DNA from: Alopecurus myosuroides
Lineage: Eukaryota; Streptophyta; Magnoliopsida; Poales; Poaceae
Length of the DNA stretch: 64,000 nucleotides
NCBI GenBank assembly: GCA_028641055.1
Contig: CM054060.1
Coordinates: 205,864,445-205,928,444 of the forward strand
Reading direction: 5' to 3'
A program made the translations under genes and the position numbers. The notes beneath the pieces were generated by a model. The model did no database searches, was not told the origin of the DNA, and was given only the letters and a program-made list of their open reading frames with translations. Positions within the stretch are counted from its first letter, which is position 1, and each line of letters begins with the position of its first letter. Positions 34,656-46,070 of the stretch are shown here, one piece after another.

Positions 34656-36049
34656 TGTTGACCCACAAGTATAGTGGATCACAATAGTCTTCGAGGGAAG
34701 TTAAACCCAAATTTATTGATTTAACACAAGGGGAGCTAAAGAATATTTATAAGCCTTAACAAGTGAATTGTCAGTTCATCTGCACCTAGAAATACACTTC
34801 CTCACAATAGTTTATCAGTAGAAACCGTTTTATAGCAGTGGCAGTAGTGAAACAATAGCAGGAATGAAATAAAGACAACATCAGTAATTGTAGTAGACAG
34901 CAGGATTAAAATACTGTAGGCATAGGGACGAATGAACGGGCATTCATGGATAAGATAATTCATATATTAATCAAGACACGGGCAATTGTAGATAAATAAT
35001 GATAGAGCATCCAAGTGCTAAGTAACCATAGGCATGTCTTCCATATTTAGTCGTACGTGCTTGCAATGAGAAACTTGCACAACATCTTTTATCCTACCAG
35101 CCCGTTTGCAGCGGGGCCTCAAGGGAAACTAGTAGTAATGAAGGTGCTCCTTTTAATAAATCACCAGAGCAAAGCATTAACATCCATGAACACACGTGAT
35201 CCTCACATCACAACTATCCCCTCCGATTATCCCAACTGCTCTCACTTTGGGGCCTTGGGTTCCAGACAACGATATGTGTATACAACTTGCAGGTAAGATA
35301 AAAAACAATAATTATCCTCTTGTATCAATAACATGTTCAGATCTGAAATCATAGCACTCGGGCCCTAGTGACAAGCATTAAGCACAGCAGGTTGCAACAA
35401 CGATAGATAGCACTAACAACGGATACTAGACACCATGCCCTAATAATCAGGAAATTATTACATGAACGATCTCATCCAATCCCTACCATCCCTCTCAGCC
35501 TACAGCGGGGTTTACTCACACATGGATGCGGGAATCATGAATGGTTGATGGAGAGGCATCGGTGATGATGATGGCGATGATCTCCTCCAATTCCCCGTCC
35601 CGGCAAGGTGCCAGAACGGAGTTTCTGATCCCCGAATCGGGGGTTTTGGTGGCGGCGAAGCTACGGAACTTTTCATGGAAAAACTGTCCGTACCCCTGTG
35701 TTTTTAGGTCAAGGGACTTAAGTAGTCAAAAGGGGAGCATGAGGGGTGGCCAAGGCGGTCACACTAAGCCACGGCGCGGCCTAGGGGGACCCGTGCCGCC
35801 ACGCGGTGTGGGACCCTCGTGGCCCCCTCCGTCTCGTCTTCTGGCTCCGTGAGTCTTCGGGTAAAATAGGCACTTTTGATATTTTCCGGGGATTTTCCTA
35901 AAAGTTGAATTTCTGCACAAAAAACAAGACAACAGGGCAATTCTGCTGAAAACAGCGTTAGTCTGTGTTAATTGTATTCAAAACACATAAACCAGAGGTA
36001 AAATAATAGCAAAAGTGTTCGGGAAAGTAGATACATTTTTGACGTATCA
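34656..36049 (-). mobile_element. 5' LTR of the Athila element, copy 2
   Basis: 1394 bp, minus strand TGATACGTCAAAAATGTATC .. CTTGTGGGTCAACA. Both termini are Athila-like. The region 35700-35860 is GC-rich, and the LTR contains the cagcagaattgccctgttgt-type phrase common to these LTRs. No partner LTR remains in the window. Confidence 0.85.
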
Positions 36050-37533
36050 GTCACTGAATATGAGAATCAGAGGAAAACCCATGCACACGTGTAGAAACAT
36101 AAACACAATGTTATAACCCTTTGTAATGCATGATAAACAAACTCATTAATATTAGATGACCATGTTTTCCTCGTCATGGACATTTGTTATGTCAATAATA
36201 ATGAGATCACAATGTTGTTTAAACATTGTGGCTGGGTAGACCCAAGTAGTTGAGATACTAAGAGATTAGTTTTGCTAAATAGTATTATCATAGAATTATT
36301 GTTTTGTTTGCTTCCTTAGACCATGAGAATATTCAATGATGTTTACCGTAAGGATCATTTTGGTATAGTAAAGTATCACAACATAAACTGGGTGATAAAA
36401 AGGCTAACATTGGGTGGTCACAAACGTATTCATTCATTATGATAGTTCAAGATTGGGAATTACTCATCTAGTTAATAGAGAGATACATCCAAGATCCATT
36501 GGGTGAAATAGTATCGGTAAATAAGTCTGCACAGACAAGGACATGTCACTAGTAATGGGGATAATATGTCATGCTAACAAGTAAAAGGAATCATACCGGA
36601 TATTGGGAATAATGTCATAAGGTGGTTAAAGAGTTTTAATCACGGTCTTATGATTTATCTCATCCCGAGGTATTGATTGATATCGTGAAGTAATAGGAAC
36701 TCACTTAACAGCCAACAGGTTCATCAGTTTTCTTCGTGTATTTGTAGGAATCAATATGGACGTCCAGTATCGATGCTGATTATTGATTAAGAAAATGGTT
36801 TTCCAATCATGTCTACTAGGATTGAACCTGTAGGGGTCGCACACTTAAGGCGTCAAATTTTGATGTTTGCATTGGTTTGTCTGGAGGTAAGTAGGGTATC
36901 ATTTGGGTAATTCCGACGTGATAGAATTAATTTCAAGAGAGATGAAGGAGGACATGGGATGTCCAGGGATGTTAGAAGTATGTTTCTAATATCAATAAGT
37001 AATGGTCGATGCCATTACGATATCACAGAATAAAGTACGTTGTCAATCGGAGTATTTTCGAGAAAGTTACCATAAGCGAGAAATAATACCGGTGTAAGAC
37101 AAAATGTTAGGATATATAATAGAGGATATAAGATTTCCCAGGGTGGCAGAAATATATTTCTAGCCTATTTAGATAAGGTCGATGATTTATCTATAGGGTT
37201 CACGGGGTTCCGGAAGAGTTCCGGAGGACTTTCCTTATAAGGGGGCAGTGCCGAAAAGTGAAAGATTTCCTCCTATGGGCCCCCTAATTTTAGGGGATCC
37301 TTGGTGAGACCCATGTTCTCACAATATGCACTAGATTTCCTTGGGAATTTTGCCTAATTTATTTCAGAAATAAATAAGGTGGAAAGTGGGAAAAAGAAAA
37401 TGAAAAACAAAAAGAAGGGGGGATTGGAATAATATGGGAGTCCAATCCGAAATCCTCTAGAAGTATTGGTGCGGCCAAGGGAGAGGAATTGAAACCGACC
37501 TTCTCCCCATGGAAGGTTCGTCCCTTGTCCCAC

Positions 37534-37540
37534 TATATAA
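37534..37540 (+). promoter_or_regulatory. TATA box of the copia LTR, copy 2
   Basis: TATATAA in cccactatataatcccatcc, about 610 bases before the LTR end. Conserved in copy 1. Confidence 0.65.
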
Positions 37541-37604
37541 TCCCATCCCTCCCTCATTGTTGAGATAGACAATTGGCCTTCGGTCAATTCTCTCTGTGAG
37601 AGGA

Positions 37605-37750
37605 TTAGAGATCTAATTAGAGACCCTCTAATTAAATTAGAGCCACTAATTAAATTAGAGCCTCTAATTAGAACCTCTCTAATTGGATTAGAGGGTCTAA
37701 TTAGAACACCTCTAATTGAATTTGAGCTTCTAATTAGAGACCATGTAATT
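37605..37750. repeat. AATTAGAG microrepeat in copia R/U5, copy 2
   Basis: Dense imperfect units of ctaattagag and ctctaatt(g/a) in both orientations, able to form many small hairpins. Unit number differs from copy 1. Confidence 0.8.
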
Positions 37751-38275
37751 GGTTTATATGATGACTATCTCTCTCGATTAGACCTAGCCCTAATCTCCCT
37801 CCCTATCTTTCTCATGTGTTGGGACTTCTCCACCTCCATTGCAAACCTGTGGTGCCTAGTGCTGGATGGAGAAGTGCTGCAAGATTTTAATGGAAGTATG
37901 TGTGCAAGCTCTTAGAGGGGTAACATGTGATACCCTCACTCTGCTGGATCCAGAAGGTGGGATACGGGGAATTGAAAACAGTCCCACTGTTAGGCTTAGC
38001 TGTTGGACTCTTCATCCGGCATCACCGACATCGTCATCGACACTACTTCTGCGCTTTGTCTCGGTAACGAATCGGCCTTTACCTTCATAGTAGATCCTGT
38101 ATGTTACGTAGGACAATTTTTTAATTCAGCTACGTACACCAATACATACAACCTCAAAACGGTTAATGGAAATGTCTCTAACATAGTGTTAGCATCAATG
38201 TTCACTTACATATTCTCGATGTTTGATGGACTTATACAAGCGGATTATTGCCATTTGTGCAAGTGGGAGAATATT

Positions 38276-38396
38276 TGATGTATTCCCAATAGGCAATAAT
38301 ATTTGTACATTTGTTTCATAATTCTGATTCATATTACTATGTTATAACTGACGTGACTCCTGAATATGAGATTTAGAGGAAAACTCACGCTCACGT
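38276..38396 (+). mobile_element. start of second copia LTR, copy 2
   Basis: TGATGTATTCCC.. preceded by the PPT-like gcaagtgggagaatatt. It ends after ctcacgctcacgtg, where gypsy B sequence begins. Confidence 0.75.
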
Positions 38397-38424
38397 GTCA
38401 TGTGAATTGGCCAATTTTTATTGC

Positions 38425-39000
38425 TTAAATTTTAGATTCATCTACCTCTATCCCATGTTTAGATACAACATATCCCAGAAATAAGACCTTATCCTTGCAA
38501 AACGTGCACTTCTCTAGATTACCAAATAATTTGTTTTCTCTTAGCACATGCAAGATTTGTCTAATATGATAAATGTTCTCATGTTCATTGTTGATATATA
38601 TGATAATATCATGAAAATAAACAACCACAAACTTGCCAATAAAATATCTCAAAACATGGTTCATTAATCTCATGAAAGTACTAGGTGCATTAGTTAAACC
38701 AAAAGGCATCACTAACCATTCATATAAAACAATTTTTTTTAAAGGTTGGTTTCCACTCATCCCCCTCTTTCATCCTAATTTGACGATAATCACTACGCAA
38801 ATCAATTTTAGAGAAAACAACACCACCACTTAATTCATCTAACATTTCTTCCAAGTGTGGTATAGGATGACGATAACGAATAGTGATGTTGTTCATTGCC
38901 CTACAATCTACACACATGCTCCATGTACCATCTTTCTTAGGAACAAAAATAACATGAACAACACAAGGAGTGAGGCTTATTTGAATATACGCTTTGTCTA
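38425..39000 (-). pseudogene. pol: element B reverse transcriptase fragment, catalytic Asp lost
   Basis: Frames 38917-38720 ([40 protein letters not shown]) and 38760-38425 ([20 protein letters not shown] .. [14 protein letters not shown] .. [20 protein letters not shown]) are the finger/palm blocks of a Ty3/gypsy RT. The YxDD box reads YFHD (residues 48-51 of the second frame): the first catalytic Asp is His. A frameshift lies near 38740. The sequence ends at 38397 in the connection region at a junction with copia LTR. Inactive. Confidence 0.85.
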
Positions 39001-39141
39001 GAAGCTCTTGTCCTTGTTTCTGAATTTTCTTTGTTTTTTGGGATTTGTCCTATAGGTAACTCGGTTTGGCAATGATGAACCAGGAATTAGATCAATTTGG
39101 TGCTCAATCCCTCTCAATGGTGGCAGCCCCGAGGGTATCTC

Positions 39142-39414
39142 TTATGGAAAAACATTACCAAATTCCTGCAAAACATTAGAAACACCAATAGAAAGAGGAT
39201 TCATGTCGTTAGAAACTAAAATTTCCCCCTTATGCATGAGTACTATATGTACTAAACTAGGATCCTCAGTAAACTCTCTCAAGTCATCTTTGTTGGCTAA
39301 CATTGTTAAAAGGCTCACTCCATTACTTTTACCACTCGGCCTAGTCTTGTTTTCACCCACAAAAATATTGTTTTCACTCTTCTCATCTCTCTCACTCTCC
39401 TTTTCTAGATTCAC
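39142..39414 (-). pseudogene. pol: element B linker between protease and RT
   Basis: The 90-residue frame contains SNGVSLLTMLANKDDLREFT, LVHIVLMHKGEILVSNDMNP and VSNVLQEFGNVFP, the segment just before PPLRGIEHQID in this family. The counterpart in A is at 45322-45639. Confidence 0.7.
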
Positions 39415-39615
39415 TTATATTTTTTGACGAGACTCATTTACAATTTTTTGTGGTGTCATAGGCCTCAAAGTAATATGTGTGTTATGCCAATGCAATTCGT
39501 ATGTGTTTGATCTTCCATTATGTATAGCTTTTCTGTCAAATTGTCATGGTCTTCCCAATAGCATGTGGCAAACTCACATGGGAACCACATCACACTCAAT
39601 TGTGTCTTTGTATGG

Positions 39616-40065
39616 TCAAATCTGAAATTCCACTCTCACCATATGGCACACCTTAATCTCCTCGTTGTCACTCAAACACTTAATATAATAAGGGTGTGGG
39701 TGTGGAATATATCTCAACTTGAGCTTTGCAGATAAATCCTTGCTTGCTAAATTTCTGTAACTCCCTCCATCAATGATCACCTTGCAAGCCATTTGAGGAC
39801 CTAAAATTGCTTTGGTTTGGAACAAAGTGCATATTTGACTTTCTTCACATGGAATAACACTCAAAGCCTTTTGTGTGCAAACAATAGTTGGATAATTTGT
39901 AGCATATGCATCAACAGGATCATCTCCATCATCATAATCATCCTCCTCGTTAGGATCAGCATCATCTCCTCTCTCATACTCATCATCGGCATTAACAACC
40001 ATGATTTTCTTGTTAGGACAATCTTTTCTAAAGTGTCCTTTTCCTCCACATGTATGGCAGGTCAT
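39616..40065 (-). pseudogene. element B zinc knuckle and aspartic protease
   Basis: A 149-codon frame. CHTCGGKGHFRKDC (residues 3-16) is the nucleocapsid C-X2-C-X4-H-X4-C. An acidic linker follows, then CKVIIDGGSYRNLASKDLSA, where IIDGGS (Asp 99) is the aspartic protease active site, and LKLRYIPHPHPYYIKCLSDN and VCHMVRVEFQI. The protease would mature the polyprotein. The active-site motif is intact, although neighbouring frames are broken. This block is what element A lacks. Confidence 0.8.
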
Positions 40066-40092
40066 GTCTCTATTCCTTGATGTAGTTGTTGA

Positions 40093-41176
40093 TCAACTTG
40101 AACTCGCAATTGGTGGGGTTGTTTTCCTTGCACTAGAAGTGCTAATCTCGGGTTTGGAACTATTACCACTTCGGTTTTGAGAAACTTGAGGTGTTGGTGG
40201 TGAGAAAGCGGAATTCTTCTGTGGAAAACTACTCCTTGCACTCATTTGTACTTCCTCGTCCAACCTTTTCTCGGATTCCCTTGCTTGATGCAGAAAATCA
40301 TTCATATCACTATATGGTACATGCCTCACAATGCTCCTTATTTTGAATTGCAAACCTGAGAGAAAACATTGTATTGTTTCTTCTGGAGCTTCCCTAACGC
40401 GACCCCTTTGAAGTATCAACTCCATCTCCTTATAATATGGATCCACAGAATTTTATCCTTGCTTCAATTGTTGTAATTTTTCATAGAGAGTCCTAATATA
40501 GTTCTTGGGCACAAATATATCTCTAAGAATTTATTTCATCTCTCTCCATGTGAGAACTTCTGGTTCTTCTCGTTCTTCCATCAATCTTGTAATGCCATCC
40601 CACCACAAGAGAGCATAACCATGAAATCTAGAAGATGCAACCTTTATTTTCCTCTCTTCAATATATTCATGCAATCTCCATAGCTCCGTAATTTTCAGCC
40701 CCCACATCAAGTATTCTTCCACATCTTCAATATCACAAGTGAGAGTAGGTATAGAGAATTTTGGTTTTCCCAAGCCATCATCCTCTCTATTATTTTCCAA
40801 TGGTAGCCTCCTAGCAGAAAATCATCCACGGACACCTTGCACATTGCCACGGCCATCATCCAAATTAGGAACATTTTTAGCATTGGGTGGAGCTCTTTGT
40901 TGTTGTTGTTGTTGTTGTACCATAGTTGTCAAATTCGCAATCTGCCTTGTCAAATTGGTCACGGCCTCTTGTAAAACATTGACAGATTTTTGAGTAGCAG
41001 CAGCTTCAATTTTGAGGTCCAAAGTTTTCAATTCTTTCCTCGAACTATCTTAACTTTTCTCCACCTTAGCAACAATTATTTTAAACATTGTGTCTCTCAA
41101 TGCCTCGTATTCATTCCACTTAACCACTTCCTCAGGTTTCTTCCTTGCATGCTCATCAACATCACTAGAAGTATCC
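40093..41176 (-). pseudogene. gag: element B gag, broken
   Basis: Starts near 41176 (MDTSSDVD-like, then KKPEEVVKWNEYEALRD), a stop about 45 codons in, 41031-40822 with LDLKIEAAATQKSVNVLQEA and a seven-residue Gln run (ttgttgttg.. on plus, 40900-40919), 40800-40531 with LGKPKFSIPTLTCDIEDVEE and WRLHEYIEERKIKVASSRFH, and 40446-40093 with YYKEMELILQRGRVREAPEE and FKIRSIVRHVPYSDMNDFLH. This is the capsid protein. Stops and shifts separate the frames. Confidence 0.8.
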
Positions 41177-41786
41177 ATGATTAAATTGTTAGTGAAAACA
41201 AAATATGAATGGGTGGTGGTGTTCTCTCACAACTCACTCAAAACTAGCAAATAATAGTGTATCTTACCGTTCCAAAGAGAATAGGATTTACTTACCAACA
41301 AGTAGCAATTATAAGTGTACCAAGTGTGAGAAGATAATAACCAGGAAATCAAGTTTCACAAGACAAAACAGGGTATTTGGTGGGGCTTGGTTGGGAATCC
41401 TAACAACACCAAAATAGCAACTCGTATTTACTGTCTAATGTGATAAAATTCAACTAAGGAAACACACTCACTCTGGGAGACAAATGTGGCTAGCAATTAT
41501 ATGGTAGATATATTGTAAGAACTAGAAAGACACTAGCAAAAGCTCAAGAAAATAGGCACAAGATTGCTCAAGTAATGTCCACAAAATCAACCAAGATGAT
41601 ATGTATGAAACCTCCACTAGTGAAACAATAAGCTTCGACCTCTTTGGATATTTTTCTTTCTTTCTATGTTTTTATACGTTTTCTCTTTTCTATTTTTTTA
41701 TACTTTTTCAATGGCCTTTGTAACAACTAGGAGTAAATTGTAAAGGAAAACAGAAATATGGACACAAATTGATCAAATTGAGCAGC

Positions 41787-41791
41787 CTGTT
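41787..41791. repeat. target site duplication of element A, left copy
   Basis: ctgtt immediately before TGATATGGGG. The same five bases follow the other end at 49438-49442. Confidence 0.9.
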
Positions 41792-42734
41792 TGATATGGG
41801 GTAGCCCAATCTTCTCAATGAGCTCTCTCTCTTTTTGTGGTAATTTTATGGATTTTGTGATAACTAGTGCTACACTGAGACCTCTCACTTGGATGGTCCA
41901 TGTTGCCAATGCAACAACAATCAAGCCCTTTGGATATTCTCAACTACACACTCTTGCACAAGTAATCAATGCTCACAAGAGGTCCTGTATCCCCCTATTC
42001 CCAATGGAATAACAAGATATCACACAACTTTGCAATGGTAAACTTCAGGATGAATGCTTAGCAGCAATACAATCTAGAGGCTAGGGTTTTCTTTGGTTTA
42101 AACTAGATCTACTTTTCCACACGCAGGTGGTAGCTATTTAAGGGGGAGGGGTGGGGCCACAAGGGGGCTTGCGCAAGCACCAACTCCTCCTATGACTAGG
42201 ACTCCTACTAGGACTCGAAGAGAGATACAAACCGACCCACATTAAGGAGTTCGGCCAAATATGGTATACAAACCATGCCTATTTGGAATAGGACCTCTAT
42301 GTGTCGCGTTGGTATCCAATGGGGCGCCCTCCTCTTATTTTCCTTGTCTCTTAGTGTGGAGTAACAAGCTAGTAGTTGTTTTCCACACTTGTATGATTGT
42401 TTTCACCATCTTGTATGATTGTTTTCTCCATTGTACTCTTGTTTTCACCATGGTACTCTTGTTTTCACCACTTGTAGTCTTGTTTTCCAGCATCTCCATG
42501 TTGTTTTCCATGTCCTTTTGCTTGTTTTCCACCATCATGCTTGTGTTATCAATAACCCTGATCATACATAAATGCATAGACTTAGGCAGTATAAAATTCT
42601 CATTATCACAAACATCATAATCAAGAAGGAGTGAATTCACCTATTGTTGTAATAGCTTGGTTCTTGACCTTGTCATAGCTCCAAGTCTCACTTCATCTTG
42701 TTTGAGTGGCAATGTACTAGGGATGTCCTCATCA
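41792..42734 (-). mobile_element. 3' LTR of element A (LTR1)
   Basis: 943 bp. Minus strand starts TGATGAGGACATCCCTAG directly after the PPT and ends CCCCATATCA. It encodes the end of pol (VRLGAMTRSRTKLLQQ, then a stop that LTR2 lacks) followed by the ENK repeats (MMVENKQKDMENNMEMLENK). A TATA-like cttaaatag is at 42133-42141. It is very similar to LTR2, so the two are the LTR pair of A. Confidence 0.9.
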
Positions 42735-43396
42735 TCCTCCCCCCCTTGAAAAGGCGTCAACCTCGACGCATCAAAGTCATCTCCATGATATGGTGTCAAA
42801 TCAGCAACATTGAATGAATTACTCACACCAAACTCATCAACTGGAAGGTATATCTTGTAAGAATTGTCATTGATCTTTGCAAGTACTTTGTAGGGTCCAG
42901 CACCTCGAGGTAACAATCTGGACTTTCTTAGCTTTGGAAATCTGTCCTTTCGAAAGTGTACCCATACTAAGTCTCCTAGTTGGAATAGAACCTCCTTTCT
43001 CTTCTTGTTTACTTTTTAAGCCATATACTTCCCTTTCTTCTCTATAGCATCTTTAGTCTTCTCATGTATCTTCTTCACAAAATCAACTCTCTTTGATGCC
43101 TCCATATTTGTTCTCTCTTGTATAGGAAGTGGTAGCAAATCAAGTGGTGTAATGGGTTTGAATCCATAGACCACCTCAAACGGGCAAAGCTGAGTAGTAG
43201 AGTGCACAGCCCTGTTATATGTGCATTCCACATGTGGCAAACAATCCTCCCACTCCCTCAGATTTTTCTTTATCATGGTTCTCAATAATTTTGATAATGT
43301 ACGATTAAACACCTCCGTTTGTCCATCAGTTTTGGGGTGACATGTTGTTGAAAACAGCAGCTTTGTTCCTAGTTTCCCCCATAGTGTCTTCCAAAA
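42641..43396 (-). pseudogene. pol: element A integrase C-terminal half and GPY/F module
   Basis: Continuation of integrase after a premature stop. Around 43318 the frame reads [13 protein letters not shown], giving the third catalytic residue (Glu) of the D,D,E triad. 43312-43016 holds [20 protein letters not shown] and [20 protein letters not shown], then a stop after KYMA. 42916-42641 holds PRGAGPYKVLAKINDNSYKI and NSFNVADLTPYHGDDFDASR (GPY/F module). The frame continues through the PPT (FQGGEDDEDIPS) into the LTR. I see no chromodomain. Confidence 0.85.
42735..42752 (-). other. polypurine tract of element A
   Basis: Minus strand TTTTCAAGGGGGGGAGGA directly before the LTR start TGATGAGGAC. 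It lies within the coding frame (FQGGEDDEDI). Confidence 0.85.
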
Positions 43397-43918
43397 CTAG
43401 CTCATAAACTTCACATCATGATCAGAAACAATAGTCCTTGGAACTCCATGTAATCTCACTATGTCCCTGAAAAACAGATTAGCAATATGCGACGCATCGT
43501 CGCTCTTGTGGCAAGCAATAAAGTGTGACATTTTAGAGAATCTATCCACTACCACAAATATTAAATCATGCCCTCTTTTAGTCGTCGGTAAACCTAGCAC
43601 AAAATCTATACTAATATCTTCCCATGGTGTATTTGGTGTAGGTAGAGGAGTATACAAACCATGGGGCTTCAATTTTGACTTGGCCTTATTGCAAGTGATG
43701 CACCTTTGCTCAAACCTATAAACATCTCGTCTCATATGTGCCCAATAAAAATTGTCAGCCAACATAAGTAATGTTTTCTCACGTCCAAAGTGTCCCATTA
43801 ATCCACCACAATGAGATTCAGGCAATAACATCAAACTCAAAGAACACTCGAGAATACATAATTTGCTAGGTCTAAACAAAAATCCATCATGTATATGATA
43901 CTTATCCCAAGCCTTCAC
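43397..43918 (-). pseudogene. pol: element A integrase, zinc-binding and catalytic core
   Basis: 173 codons. The zinc-binding H-H-C-C is H36/H43/C73/C76 (SHCGGLMGHFGREKT .. CITCNKAK). The catalytic core has Asp 105 in WEDISIDFVLGLP and Asp 166 in IVSDHDVKF, the first two residues of the D,D,E triad. Integrase inserts the cDNA into the genome. The frame ends at a stop right after KFMS where relatives read on into FWKTL, separating it from the Glu-containing half at 42641-43396. Upstream (43919-44004) a short broken segment links it to RNase H. Confidence 0.9.
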
Positions 43919-44004
43919 ATTAGAAAATTTAGCATATGGTGTAGAAAATTCTTTATCTTCAACATATAATGGTTTTCAATTCTCTAAACCCGAAACTTGA
44001 ACAT

Positions 44005-44463
44005 CTAATTTGGTGAGTAACATGTTTTTCTAGACAAAGCATCAGCAACCAGATTATCTAATCCTTTCTTATGTTTAATAATGTATGGGAAAGATTCAGT
44101 GAATTCTACCCATTTAGCATGTCTCTTATTAATATTTGATTGGCTCTTTAAAAAATTTAATGCCTCGTGATCAGAATGTATAATAAATTCTTTTGGCCAC
44201 AAATAATGTTTCCAAACTTCAAGAACTCTAACAAGTGCATATAATTCTTTATCATAGACAGAATAATTCAATTGAGCTCCATGTAACTTCTCAGAAAAAT
44301 AAGCAATTGGTTTCTTATCTTGCATTAGCACACCTCCAATACCTATTCCACTAGCATCACATTCAATTTCAAATTGTCTATTAAAATTTGGCAGCATTAA
44401 TAATGGGGCCGAAATCAACTTATTCTTCAAAGTATCAAAAGCAATATCTTGAGCAACCTCCAC
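44005..44463 (-). pseudogene. pol: element A RNase H
   Basis: 152 codons. [20 protein letters not shown] carries Asp 36, [20 protein letters not shown] carries Glu 73, and [15 protein letters not shown] carries Asp 98, the D-E-D set of RNase H, followed by [20 protein letters not shown] and LVADALSRK. It degrades RNA in the RNA:DNA hybrid. The HYLWPKEF phrase is, in my recollection, typical of CRM-lineage elements. A frameshift separates it from RT. Confidence 0.9.
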
Positions 44464-45306
44464 TCGAAATTTACACCTTTCTTTGTCAAATGATTCAAAG
44501 GGGTAGAAATAGTAATAAAATCTTTCACAAATCTTCTATAAAATCCAGCTAGTCCATTAAAATTTCTTACTTGACTCACATTCATGGGAATTGGCCAATT
44601 TTTAATTGCTTCAATTTTAGATTCATCCACTTCAATCCCATGTTTAGAAACAACATATCCAAGAAATATGACCTTATCTTTGCAAAAAGTGCACTTCTCT
44701 AAATTTCCATACAATTTATTTTCTCTTAGCACATGCAAAACTTGTCTAATATGATCAATGTGTTCATGTTCATTGTGGCTATATATGAGAATATCATCAA
44801 AGTAAACAACCACAAATTTGCCAATAAAATCTCTCAAAACATGGTTCATTAATCTCACGAAAGTACTAGGTGCATTGCTTAATCCAAAAGGCATTACTAA
44901 CCACTCATATAAACCAAATTTTGTTTTAAAGGCTGTTTCCCCCCTCTTTCATCCTAATTTGATGATAACAACTACGCAAATCAATTTTAGAGAAAACAGC
45001 AGCACCACTTAATTCATCTAACATGTCTTCCAAACGTGGTATAAGATGACGATAACGAATAGTGATGTTGTTAATTGCTCTACAATCTACACACATGCGC
45101 CAAGTACCATCTTCCTTAGGAACTAAAATAACTGGAACAACACAAGGAGATAGGCTTATTCGAATATAACCTTTATCAAAAAGATCTCGTACTTGTTTCT
45201 GAATTTCCTTTGTCTCTTGGGGATTTGTCCTATAGGGAGCTCGGTTTGGTAATGATGATCTAGGACTTAAATCAATTTGGTGCTCAATCCCTCTCAATGG
45301 TGGCAC
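44427..45306 (-). pseudogene. pol: element A reverse transcriptase
   Basis: Frame 45306-44926 begins MPPLRGIEHQIDLSPRSSLP and includes ILVPKEDGTWRMCVDCRAIN and [21 protein letters not shown] frameshift near 44930 is followed by 44894-44427, with [32 protein letters not shown] (catalytic YFDD intact, residues 31-34), [20 protein letters not shown] and [15 protein letters not shown]. It copies element RNA into DNA from the iMet primer. Catalytic residues are present, but the frameshift and a stop upstream (after VLQEFDDVFP) prevent a full-length protein. Confidence 0.9.
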
Positions 45307-45321
45307 CCCTGAGGGTACTTC

Positions 45322-45639
45322 TTATGGAAAGACATCATCAAACTCCTGCAAAACATTAGAAACACCTATAGAAAGAGGATTCATGTCATTAGAAACTAAA
45401 ATTCCCCCCTTATGCATGAGCACTATAGGTACTAAGCTAGGATCCTCGCTAAACTCTCTCAAATCTTCTTTGGTGGCTAACATTATCAAAAGGCTCACTC
45501 CCTTACTTTTACCATTCGGCCTAGGTTTGTTTTCACCCATTGAATTTGTGTTTTCACTCTTCTCATCTCTCTCACTCTCTTTCTCTAGATTCACCTCAGT
45601 TTTCTGTCTAGACTCATTCACAATCTGTTGTGGTGTCAT
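45322..45639 (-). pseudogene. pol: element A linker before RT; protease deleted
   Basis: A 105-codon frame from MTPQQIVNESRQKTEVN to VSNVLQEFDDVFP-stop. In B this segment is preceded by about 400 bases encoding the protease (IIDGGS). In A the nucleocapsid frame (..VSPSDESL) abuts it at about 45640, so the protease active site is missing. Confidence 0.8.
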
Positions 45640-45866
45640 AGGCTCTCATCACTTGGACTAACACTCAAAGCTTGTGTGCAAACAATAGTTGAATATTTTG
45701 TAGCATAGGCGTCAATAGGACCATCTTCATCATCATATGTATCCTCCTCAGTAGGATCAGCATCATCTCCAGTCTCATACTCATCATCATCATTGATAAT
45801 CATGATTTTCTTATTAGGACAATCTCTCTTAAAATGCCCTTTTCCTCCACATGTATGACATGTCAT
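45636..45866 (-). pseudogene. gag: element A nucleocapsid zinc knuckle
   Basis: 76 codons. CHTCGGKGHFKRDC (residues 3-16, C-X2-C-X4-H-X4-C), a basic tail, then an acidic stretch (DDEYETGDDADPTEEDTYDD) and DAYATKYSTIVCTQALSVSP before the deletion junction. It binds packaged RNA. It was originally one protein with the gag frame at 46071-46955, which ends in a stop. Confidence 0.85.
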
Positions 45867-46070
45867 GTATCTATTTCATGGTGTACGTGAAGAACCACTA
45901 GAACTCGAAGCTGGTGATGTTGTTTTCTTTGCACTAGGGGTGCTTGTCTCGGGTTTAGCACTTGTATTCCCACGGGTTGCAGCAACTTGAGGTGTAGGCG
46001 GTGAGAAAACAGATTTTTGAGATGGGAAACTTCTCCTAGCACTCAACTACACTTCCTCATTCAACCTCTT

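Larger units (their letters stand above)
28031..36049 (-). mobile_element. Athila-lineage element, copy 2 (3' LTR missing)
   Basis: On the minus strand: LTR 36049-34656, PBS, gag 34652-32621, protease 32590-31979, non-coding spacer, hydrophobic frame, ATHILA ORF-1-like region to 29855, then 3' non-coding sequence to about 28031. RT, RNase H and integrase are absent between the protease and the downstream ORF, so this looks like a non-autonomous Athila derivative. The LTR start is followed by gtcac (36050-36054); the intact copia LTR has gtgac at this point (24197-24201), consistent with insertion into a copia LTR. Confidence 0.75.
36050..38396 (+). mobile_element. Angela/BARE-like copia LTRs, copy 2
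   Basis: LTR 36055-38146 lacks only its first roughly 85 bases, where the Athila element is inserted. It is followed by about 130 bp of residual internal sequence and a second LTR start, TGATGTATTCCCAATAGGC (38276). U3 contains Angela-like phrases (ccttagaccatgagaatatt, aactgggtgataaaaagg). There is no PBS or gag-pol. It is cut at 38396 by gypsy B, at almost the same base as in copy 1. Confidence 0.8.

Noticed and set aside
42370..42530. Regular repeats with spacers that resemble a CRISPR array
   Set aside because: The ttgttttcca units are short, degenerate and keep a coding frame (ENK) in several LTR copies. This is a eukaryotic retrotransposon.
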